From: Lachnospiraceae bacterium
Lineage (GTDB): Bacteria > Bacillota > Clostridia > Lachnospirales > Lachnospiraceae
Reading direction: 5' to 3'
DNA length: 32,214 nt
NCBI GenBank assembly: GCA_900752065.1
Contig: CAADTT010000015.1
Coordinates: 1 to 32,214 of the forward strand
Position numbers and translations under genes: made by a program. Under the pieces are notes generated by a model, which saw nothing but the letters and a program-made list of their open reading frames with translations, did no database searches and had not been told where the DNA came from. How positions within the stretch are numbered: position 1 is the first letter of the stretch; every line of letters begins with the position of its first letter. This document shows positions 1 to 6,675 of the stretch, piece by piece.

Positions 1-114
1 ATTGATGTGGATAACCCATTCAAAAATAGAGAGAATGGTGAAAAAAGCATTTTTATAATATCGGCAGGCTAAAAGATATATTTACCTTTCAATGCTGGAC
101 CGCATAAAAAAGTC

Positions 115-143
115 TTGTTTTCTTTCATTCTTTCGTGTAAAAT
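115..143 (+). promoter_or_regulatory. Probable sigma-A promoter of gltA
   Basis: TTGTTT (115-120), a 17-nt spacer and TAAAAT (138-143) fit a housekeeping promoter. Transcription would start near 150 and give a leader of about 190 nt before the citrate synthase start at 341. That leader holds the structured repeat at 220-318. The -35 is only a partial match, so confidence is moderate. Confidence 0.5.
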
Positions 144-170
144 ATGGAAGGAACACAGGAACCCGTTATA

Positions 171-218
171 AAACACCGATTACGAAGACGTATGACGTAT
201 CGCAATGGGTGTTTTCTT
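171..218 (+). other. Imperfect hairpin in the gltA leader
   Basis: AAAACACC near the left end pairs with GGTGTTTT near the right end, and partial complementarity continues inward. It lies directly before repeat copy A (220-318). Copy B at 17806 is also preceded by a hairpin (17742-17795) of unrelated sequence, so the two hairpins may be parts of one structured element. Pairing was judged by eye. Confidence 0.4.
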
Positions 219-219
219 T

Positions 220-318
220 CATTTCCGCGAGCAATGAGCCAGGTGGACAGGCTTGCCTGCACACTTGGCGAATGCCGCGGGGGTCAGATATCCCGCAGCA
301 AGCTGCGGGGTGTATGAC
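220..318 (+). repeat. Structured dispersed repeat, copy A (gltA leader)
   Basis: This ~100-nt sequence recurs at 17806-17903, at roughly 80% identity by eye over the first ~70 columns. The core folds as nested stems: an outer stem between 225-233 and 273-280, and an inner 8-bp stem between 238-245 (GCCAGGTG) and 262-269 (CACTTGGC). A second hairpin pairs 283-294 with 307-318 and contains a perfect inner stem, CCCGCAGC/GCTGCGGG (292-309). Differences from copy B largely keep pairing. The element ends just before the gltA ribosome-binding site (326-333). Copy B is not in any gene's leader, so a dispersed repeat is likelier than a dedicated riboswitch. Confidence 0.7.
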
Positions 319-340
319 TGTCGATAGAGGAGGATGCATG

Positions 341-1720
341 ATGGAAAATGAAATGTTAAACCTGGAGGACATGGGAGCGTTTAAGAAAGATATGCTCCGT
401 CTGGAAGACGAGTTGATGAAAAGTCAACGGATCAACCCGAACCTTTACCTGGAATATGATGTAAAACGAGGACTTCGTGATTCCGCTGGAAAAGGTGTAC
501 TTACCGGACTGACAGAAATTTCTGATGTATGCGCCTATGATCTGGAAAACGGGCGTATGATCCCGGCAGAGGGACAGTTATACTACCAGGGAGTGAATGT
601 CAGAGAGATGATCCACGGTCTGCAGGGAAGGAAATACGGTTTTGAGGAGACTATTTACCTTCTGCTGTTTGGAAGGCTGCCGAATCAGGAGGAACTGGAC
701 AGCTTCGTAAATCTGATGTTCGAGCTGGAGACTTTGAGCGGACGTTTTGTCCGTGATGTGGTGATGAAGGCTTCGAATGCAGATATTATGAATTCCATGC
801 AGCGCTGTATTCTGACTTTATATACATATGATACAAATCCAGAGGATATCTCTGTCAAAAACGTGCTTCGCCAGTGTCTGGAGTTGATTGCGAAGCTGCC
901 GTTGATCGCCGTTTACTCGTACCATTCTTACCGCCATTTCCGCAAGGATGAGACGCTGTTTATCCGAAATCCCCAGAGAGGGCTTTCTATGGCGGAAAAT
1001 ATTCTGCTGATGCTGCGCCCGTCAGGAGCTTATACGGAGCTGGAGGCTAAGGTGCTGGATATCGCCCTGATGCTCCATGCAGAGCACGGAGGCGGAAATA
1101 ACTCCACTTTTACCACTCACGTGGTAAGTTCTTCCGGTACGGATACCTTTTCCTCTATGGCCGCATCTATCGGCTCCCTGAAGGGGCCGCGGCACGGCGG
1201 TGCGAACTTGAAGGTGCAGCGCATGTTTGATGATATTAAGGCAAATGTGAGCGACTGGACAAATGAAGAAGAGGTGGCGGATTATCTGAAGAGGATCCTG
1301 AACAAAGAAGTCTTTGACCATGCAGGATTGATCTATGGAATGGGACATGCGGTATATACCCTGTCTGATCCGAGAGAGGTTGTCCTGAAGAAGTTTGCCA
1401 GAAAGCTGGCGGAAGAAAAAGAGAGGACGGAGGAGTTTGCCCTATACGAACTGGTGGAGCGTCTTGCCGGGCAGCTTATTATGGAGCAGAGGAAGATCTT
1501 TAAGAATGTCTGCGCCAATGTGGACTTCTACAGCGGCTTTGTGTACACGATGCTTGGTATCCCTGAGGAGCTCTTTACACCGATCTTTGCGATCGCGCGT
1601 ATTCCGGGATGGAGCGCACACCGCCTGGAGGAGCTGATGAACGCCAGCAAGATCATCCGTCCCGCTTATAAGTACGTGGGACAACATGTGGAGTTTGTAC
1701 CGATAGAGGAAAGAAAATAG
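341..1720 (+). CDS. gltA: Citrate synthase
   Basis: The product condenses acetyl-CoA and oxaloacetate to citrate, in anaerobic Firmicutes mainly feeding 2-oxoglutarate and glutamate synthesis. The 459-residue protein carries the family hallmarks: LHAEHGGGNNST with His246/His249, GMGHAVYTLSDPR with His336, and NVDFYSGFVY with the catalytic Asp395. Length is normal for the family. The reading frame is open from 92, but AGGAGG at 328-333 points to the ATG at 341 (7-nt gap), or less likely the adjacent ATG at 338. The extra N-terminal codons would translate the structured leader repeat. A 2-methylcitrate synthase role cannot be excluded by sequence alone, but no prp genes are adjacent. It is monocistronic as far as visible, with a 79-nt hairpin element starting 3 nt after the stop. 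Confidence 0.93.
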   Translation: MENEMLNLEDMGAFKKDMLRLEDELMKSQRINPNLYLEYDVKRGLRDSAGKGVLTGLTEISDVCAYDLENGRMIPAEGQLYYQGVNVREMIHGLQGRKYGFEETIYLLLFGRLPNQEELDSFVNLMFELETLSGRFVRDVVMKASNADIMNSMQRCILTLYTYDTNPEDISVKNVLRQCLELIAKLPLIAVYSYHSYRHFRKDETLFIRNPQRGLSMAENILLMLRPSGAYTELEAKVLDIALMLHAEHGGGNNSTFTTHVVSSSGTDTFSSMAASIGSLKGPRHGGANLKVQRMFDDIKANVSDWTNEEEVADYLKRILNKEVFDHAGLIYGMGHAVYTLSDPREVVLKKFARKLAEEKERTEEFALYELVERLAGQLIMEQRKIFKNVCANVDFYSGFVYTMLGIPEELFTPIFAIARIPGWSAHRLEELMNASKIIRPAYKYVGQHVEFVPIEERK

Positions 1721-1723
1721 GTA

Positions 1724-1802
1724 ACAGTTCAGCCGGCCCGAATTTGTCTGGCAGATCATGATCGCATGAATCTGACAGATAGATGAAGGCTGGCTGAACT
1801 GT
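1724..1802 (+). repeat. 79-nt hairpin element, copy 1 (3' of gltA)
   Basis: Perfect 11-bp terminal inverted repeats (ACAGTTCAGCC at 1724-1734, GGCTGAACTGT at 1792-1802) enclose a sequence that folds on itself almost end to end. The apex is TCATG-atcg-CATGA (1756-1769), followed by one bulged A. The middle arms pair as TCTGGCAGA with TCTGACAGA. A same-length relative lies at 10412-10490. AAAATAG occurs on both sides (1714-1720 and 1806-1812), a weak possible target duplication. No T-tract follows, so it is not a classic terminator. Confidence 0.8.
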
Positions 1803-1910
1803 ATAAAAATAGAATAAAAATGAAAATAAAGATAGCCGTATTTTGACGGATATGTTAAAATAGTCTCATATCAGTCCCTGAGATACAGGGAATACAAAGG
1901 AGGCGGGCGT

Positions 1911-2294
1911 ATGAAGAAAAAGATGTCATGGATTTTGATTTTCTTCATGCTGTCCGCCTCTTTCTGGCAGGCGGCAAGCGGAAAGGAGCTGTCGGACTAT
2001 GCCCCGGGACAGCAGCAGACGGGGAAAGAGTGGCGGCTGACGAACCGGCTCGTGCAGACCAGAAAGCTGGACGGCAGGGAAACCTCCCGCTACGAGGGGC
2101 TTCCGGGAAGGGGAAGTTCTGTCATGGGAGCAGGGATGCGTCTGGCGAGGGATCTGCAGCTTTTGCTGGGACTGATGGTCTCGTGTTTTCTGATTTTTGT
2201 TGGAAAGGGTATATACGGAAAGCATCCGCCGTCCTCGCAGGAGCCTGTAAGGATGCGGGCAGTTCGTTATATCCATTTCGCATACGGTCTGTAG
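1911..2294 (+). CDS. Small membrane protein with signal peptide, function unknown
   Basis: I do not recognise this 127-residue protein. An AAAGGAGG ribosome-binding site (1897-1904) sits at good distance from the ATG. Residues ~5-22 form a signal peptide or first membrane segment ending near AASG. A hydrophilic stretch of about 55 residues follows, then a second hydrophobic helix at ~82-99 (LLLGLMVSCFLIFVG) and a basic tail. The layout suggests a membrane-anchored protein with a short extracytoplasmic domain and a cytoplasmic tail. A longer overlapping frame (1928-2440) lacks these signals and is judged spurious except for its last 26 codons. It lies between gltA and the rpoB promoter, probably co-transcribed with the tiny membrane ORF at 2360. 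Confidence 0.6.
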   Translation: MKKKMSWILIFFMLSASFWQAASGKELSDYAPGQQQTGKEWRLTNRLVQTRKLDGRETSRYEGLPGRGSSVMGAGMRLARDLQLLLGLMVSCFLIFVGKGIYGKHPPSSQEPVRMRAVRYIHFAYGL

Positions 2295-2359
2295 TGTCCA
2301 TCCGAATACTTTATGAGCCGGGCATGCCCGCAGGAAAAAGTATGACGGAGGTGAAAGGG

Positions 2360-2440
2360 ATGGACATCGTTTCAGCGATCCTGGTTCTGGGGATCATAGG
2401 ATGTTTTGTGGCAGCCGTGATTTCAGAACGTAAAAAATAA
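2360..2440 (+). CDS. 26-residue single-helix membrane peptide (putative)
   Basis: A very small ORF preceded by GGAGGTGA (2347-2354) at ideal distance from ATG 2360. The peptide starts MDIVSAILVLGIIGCF, is almost entirely one transmembrane helix, and ends in the basic tail SERKK, predicting an N-out/C-in topology. A start at 2342 would add six residues but has a poorer ribosome-binding site. The ORF ends just before a GC-rich hairpin (2454-2476), consistent with a translated end of a short operon with the 127-residue gene. It is not like KdpF, and I recognise no family. A regulatory or subunit-type microprotein is possible but unproven. Confidence 0.5.
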   Translation: MDIVSAILVLGIIGCFVAAVISERKK

Positions 2441-2453
2441 AGAAGATTTTACC

Positions 2454-2484
2454 GGGGCGGATGCAAAATCCGCCCCAGTGTTTT
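2454..2484 (+). terminator. Rho-independent terminator before rpoB
   Basis: A perfect 9-bp stem GGGGCGGAT/ATCCGCCCC with loop gcaaa (2454-2476) is followed by agtgtttt. The T-tract is weak but the stem is strong. It separates the small membrane genes from the rpoB promoter 70 nt downstream. Confidence 0.7.
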
Positions 2485-2551
2485 GCATTAGGAATGCAGT
2501 GTGGAGGGGCTGTGAATAGTAACTATTACGGTCAAAATGGAAAATTTTTGC

Positions 2552-2580
2552 TTGACATTGACAAATTCTTTTGGTATCAT
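2552..2580 (+). promoter_or_regulatory. Strong sigma-A promoter of rpoB-rpoC
   Basis: A consensus TTGACA (2552-2557), a 17-nt spacer and TATCAT (2575-2580), with an extended TGG before the -10, make this the best promoter in the window. The predicted start near 2587 gives a ~95-nt leader. That leader contains the 10-mer TGCCCAAAAG twice (2607-2616, 2626-2635). It shows that rpoBC has its own promoter here and is not merely read from rplJL. Confidence 0.8.
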
Positions 2581-2682
2581 GAACGATGCACTATTGTGAA
2601 AGATTATGCCCAAAAGGGGTTTGTCTGCCCAAAAGTAGCTAAGTAAAACATATCATATTGAGATAGAAAGAACAGGGGTGAA

Positions 2683-5600
2683 ATGTCAATGGAGAAAAAC
2701 AGAATCCGTCCGGTCAAAAGCGGCAAAAGCTTCCGAATGAGCTACTCAAGACAGAAGGAAGTTCTGGAGATGCCGAATCTCATTGAGGTTCAGAAAGATT
2801 CCTATCAGTGGTTTCTGGATGAGGGATTGAAGGAAGTTTTTGACGATATATCTCCGATTGCAGATTACAGCGGAAAGCTGAGTCTGGAATTCGTAGATTT
2901 TACTTTATGTGAGGACGATGTAAAGTATTCAATAGAAGAATGCAAAGAGCGTGACGCAACATATGCAGCACCTTTGAAGGTAAGGGTAAGACTCCATAAC
3001 AAAGAAAATGACGAGATCAATGAGCACGAAATTTTCATGGGTGACCTGCCGCTGATGACGGCTACGGGAACCTTCGTGATCAATGGAGCAGAGCGTGTTA
3101 TCGTCAGCCAGCTCGTGCGTTCACCAGGTATTTATTACGCGGTTGCACACGATAAATTAGGCAAAAAGCTGTTTTCCTCCACTGTCATTCCAAACCGGGG
3201 CGCATGGCTGGAATATGAGACAGACTCCAATGACATTTTTTACGTTCGTGTGGACAGGACCAGAAAGGTGCCGATCACCGTACTGATCCGTGCACTTGGA
3301 TTTGGGACAAATGCTGAGATTATCGAGCTGTTTGGGGAGGAGCCGAAAATTTTAGCCAGCCTTACGAAGGATACTTCGGAGAGCTACCAGGAAGGTCTTC
3401 TGGAGCTGTATAAGAAGATCCGGCCGGGCGAGCCTCTGGCTGTAGAGAGCGCAGAGAGCCTGATCATGAGCATGTTCTTTGACCCGAGAAGATATGACCT
3501 GGCGAAAGTGGGACGTTATAAATTTAATAAAAAGCTGATGCTGCGCAACCGGATCGCAGGCCATGTGCTGGCGGAGGATGTGGTGGATACCACGACAGGA
3601 GAGATCCTTGCAGAGGCAGGCACGGAGGTGACCCGAGAGCTTGCTGACAGTATCCAGAACGCAGCCGTTCCTTTTGTATATATCCGCACCGAGGAGAGAA
3701 ATGTCAAGGTACTCTCCAGTATGATGGTAGACATCACAAACTATGTGGATCTGGATGCGAAGGAGCTTAAAAAGCTGGGTGTCACAGAGTTAGTATACTA
3801 CCCGGTGCTCGAAAAGATACTGGAAGAAAATGACGATATTGAAGATATCAAGGCAGCTATTAAGCGGGACATCCATGACCTGATCCCTAAGCACATTACA
3901 AAAAAAGATATCCTGGCTTCTATCAATTATAATATTCATCTGGAGTACGGCATCGGAAACGATGACGATATCGACCACCTGGGCAATCGGCGAATCCGTG
4001 CCGTGGGCGAGCTGCTTCAGAATCAGTACCGCATTGGTCTCTCCAGACTGGAGCGAGTAGTGCGTGAGAGAATGACGACGCAGGATCTGGAGGGGATTTC
4101 TCCCCAGTCCCTGATTAATATTAAACCGGTGACAGCGGCGGTGAAGGAATTCTTCGGTTCCTCCCAGTTGTCACAGTTCATGGATCAGAACAACCCTCTG
4201 GGCGAGCTGACGCACAAGAGACGTCTTTCCGCCCTGGGACCGGGCGGTCTGTCCCGGGATCGGGCAGGATTCGAGGTGCGAGACGTACATTATTCCCATT
4301 ATGGAAGAATGTGCCCCATTGAGACGCCTGAGGGACCAAACATCGGTCTGATCAACTCTCTGGCAACCTATGCCAGAATCAATGAGTACGGATTCGTGGA
4401 GGCTCCGTACCGCAAGATCGACAAATCAGATCCTAAGAATCCGCGGGTGACGGACGAGGTCGTGTACATGACGGCGGATGAAGAGGATAATTACCATGTG
4501 GCGCAGGCGAATGAGGCTCTGGACGCAGAAGGACATTTCGTGAGAAAGAATGTTTCCGGACGTTACAGAGAGGAGACACAGGAGTATGAGAGACGCATGT
4601 TCGATTATATGGATGTATCTCCGAAAATGGTGTTCTCTGTGGCTACGGCGCTGATCCCCTTCCTGGAAAATGACGATGCCAACCGTGCACTGATGGGATC
4701 GAACATGCAGCGTCAGGCAGTGCCGCTTCTGACCACAGAAGCTCCCGTGGTGGGAACCGGTATGGAGGTAAAGACGGCTGTAGACTCCGGCGTGTGCGTG
4801 GTTTCGAAAAAGAATGGTACGGTCGAGCGTTCTACTTCCAAGGAGATCATCGTGAAGAACGATGACGGAACGAGAGACTCCTATCACCTGACCAAGTTCA
4901 TGCGAAGCAACCAGAGCAACTGCTATAACCAGAGGCCCATCGTATACAAGGGCGACAGGGTAGCGGCAGGACAGGTGATCGCAGACGGTCCGTCCACGTC
5001 AAACGGCGAGATCGCTCTCGGTAAGAATCCGCTGATCGGATTCATGACCTGGGAAGGATACAACTACGAGGACGCCGTACTGTTAAGTGAAAGACTGGTT
5101 ATGAACGATGTCTATACATCGGTTCATATTGAAGAATATGAGGCTGAGGCGAGGGATACCAAGCTGGGGCCGGAAGAGATCACAAGGGATGTACCGGGTG
5201 TCGGTGACGATGCGCTGAAGGATCTGGATGAGAGAGGAATCATCCGCATCGGTGCGGAGGTCCGTGCCGGGGATATCCTGGTAGGAAAGGTTACGCCGAA
5301 GGGCGAGACAGAGCTGACAGCGGAGGAGAGACTGCTGAGGGCCATCTTTGGTGAGAAGGCCCGTGAGGTAAGAGATACCTCCCTGAAGGTTCCGCATGGT
5401 GAGTACGGTATCGTGGTGGATGCCCGCGTATTTACCAGGGAGAACGGTGACGAGTTATCTCCGGGAGTCAATCAGGCAGTCCGTATTTACATTGCTCAGA
5501 AGAGAAAGATTTCCGTAGGAGATAAGATGGCAGGACGTCACGGAAACAAGGGTGTTGTTTCCCGTGTGCTTCCGGTAGAGGATATGCCGTTCCTTCCGAA

Positions 5601-6603
5601 CGGCCGTCCGCTGGATATCGTACTGAATCCGTTGGGCGTTCCTTCCCGTATGAATATCGGACAGGTGCTGGAGATTCATTTAAGTCTGGCTGCGAAGGCA
5701 CTGGGCTTCAACATTTCCACTCCGGTCTTCGATGGCGCGAATGAGAAGGACATCATGGATACACTGGATCTGGCAAATGATTATGTAAACCTTCCATTTG
5801 ATGAGGAGGAGAAAGCAGGCTGGGACTACGAAAGCGGCTATACAGCCGGGGATGGAACCTTCTATGAAAAATATAGAGATATTCTGGACGGCGAAGTTAT
5901 GGACTATCTGTCGGAAAACCGGGCGCACAGAGCGCTGTGGAAGGGGGTTCCTCTTTCCAGGGACGGTAAGGTAAGGCTCCGTGACGGGCGTACCGGGGAA
6001 TATTTTGACAGCCCGGTAACCATCGGACACATGCATTACCTGAAGCTGCATCATCTGGTAGATGATAAGATCCATGCACGTTCCACCGGCCCGTACTCTC
6101 TGGTAACACAGCAGCCGCTGGGCGGTAAAGCGCAGTTTGGCGGACAGCGTTTCGGAGAGATGGAGGTTTGGGCACTGGAGGCATACGGTGCGAGCTACAC
6201 ACTGCAGGAGATCCTGACTGTGAAATCAGATGATGTTATCGGACGTGTGAAGACCTACGAGGCGATCATCAAGGGTGACAATATCCCGGAACCGGGAATT
6301 CCGGAATCCTTCAAGGTATTGTTAAAAGAGCTGCAGTCCCTGGGGCTGGACGTAAAGGTGCTCCGGGAAGAGAATGGAGAGCAGAAAGAAGTAGAGATCA
6401 TGGAGACCGTAGATTACGGTGATACCGACATCAACCACATTATGGATGATGACAGAAGATACAGCGATAAGCAGGAATCCTTTGGAAGCCACGGATATAC
6501 ACAGCAGGAGTTTGAAGGCGGAGAATTGATAGACGTGGCAGAGGAAGAGGACGATGCGGTGCTTACACTGGAGGAGTCCTTTGATATCGAAGAGGAACAG
6601 TAA
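2683..6603 (+). CDS. rpoB: DNA-directed RNA polymerase subunit beta
   Basis: The beta subunit of RNA polymerase forms half of the active-site cleft and binds rifamycins. The 1306-residue protein is collinear with clostridial RpoB. The rifamycin pocket segment begins at Phe491, and the residues most often mutated to resistance are wild type: Gln498, Asp501, His511, Arg514, Ser516 (E. coli 513, 516, 526, 529, 531). KRKISVGDKMAGRHGNKGVVS and the C-terminal GGKAQFGGQRFGEMEVWALE motifs are intact. The last ~65 residues form an acidic extension rich in Asp/Glu. AGGGG (2674-2678) serves ATG 2683, or ATG 2689 with wider spacing. rpoC follows after 72 nt in the same operon. Confidence 0.98.
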   Translation: MSMEKNRIRPVKSGKSFRMSYSRQKEVLEMPNLIEVQKDSYQWFLDEGLKEVFDDISPIADYSGKLSLEFVDFTLCEDDVKYSIEECKERDATYAAPLKVRVRLHNKENDEINEHEIFMGDLPLMTATGTFVINGAERVIVSQLVRSPGIYYAVAHDKLGKKLFSSTVIPNRGAWLEYETDSNDIFYVRVDRTRKVPITVLIRALGFGTNAEIIELFGEEPKILASLTKDTSESYQEGLLELYKKIRPGEPLAVESAESLIMSMFFDPRRYDLAKVGRYKFNKKLMLRNRIAGHVLAEDVVDTTTGEILAEAGTEVTRELADSIQNAAVPFVYIRTEERNVKVLSSMMVDITNYVDLDAKELKKLGVTELVYYPVLEKILEENDDIEDIKAAIKRDIHDLIPKHITKKDILASINYNIHLEYGIGNDDDIDHLGNRRIRAVGELLQNQYRIGLSRLERVVRERMTTQDLEGISPQSLINIKPVTAAVKEFFGSSQLSQFMDQNNPLGELTHKRRLSALGPGGLSRDRAGFEVRDVHYSHYGRMCPIETPEGPNIGLINSLATYARINEYGFVEAPYRKIDKSDPKNPRVTDEVVYMTADEEDNYHVAQANEALDAEGHFVRKNVSGRYREETQEYERRMFDYMDVSPKMVFSVATALIPFLENDDANRALMGSNMQRQAVPLLTTEAPVVGTGMEVKTAVDSGVCVVSKKNGTVERSTSKEIIVKNDDGTRDSYHLTKFMRSNQSNCYNQRPIVYKGDRVAAGQVIADGPSTSNGEIALGKNPLIGFMTWEGYNYEDAVLLSERLVMNDVYTSVHIEEYEAEARDTKLGPEEITRDVPGVGDDALKDLDERGIIRIGAEVRAGDILVGKVTPKGETELTAEERLLRAIFGEKAREVRDTSLKVPHGEYGIVVDARVFTRENGDELSPGVNQAVRIYIAQKRKISVGDKMAGRHGNKGVVSRVLPVEDMPFLPNGRPLDIVLNPLGVPSRMNIGQVLEIHLSLAAKALGFNISTPVFDGANEKDIMDTLDLANDYVNLPFDEEEKAGWDYESGYTAGDGTFYEKYRDILDGEVMDYLSENRAHRALWKGVPLSRDGKVRLRDGRTGEYFDSPVTIGHMHYLKLHHLVDDKIHARSTGPYSLVTQQPLGGKAQFGGQRFGEMEVWALEAYGASYTLQEILTVKSDDVIGRVKTYEAIIKGDNIPEPGIPESFKVLLKELQSLGLDVKVLREENGEQKEVEIMETVDYGDTDINHIMDDDRRYSDKQESFGSHGYTQQEFEGGELIDVAEEEDDAVLTLEESFDIEEEQ

Positions 6604-6675
6604 GGTCCTGATGACAGATGTCATGAGGAATAGACAGAGAGGCGTGATAGAGCCTGTTTGAAAGGAGAACGATCA

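Noticed and set aside
92..340. N-terminal extension of citrate synthase
   Set aside because: It would translate the promoter and structured repeat; the AGGAGG site and family length place the start at 341.
1928..2440. 170-codon open frame overlapping the 127-residue gene
   Set aside because: Most of it has no ribosome-binding site, signal peptide or coding character and lies out of frame with the better-supported gene at 1911. Only its last 26 codons, with their own ribosome-binding site, are kept.
2461..2646. 61-codon frame before rpoB
   Set aside because: It begins inside the terminator stem and runs through the rpoB promoter and leader; no ribosome-binding site.
4150..4230. Possible rifamycin-resistance substitutions in rpoB
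   Set aside because: All major pocket residues (Gln498, Asp501, His511, Arg514, Ser516) are wild type.
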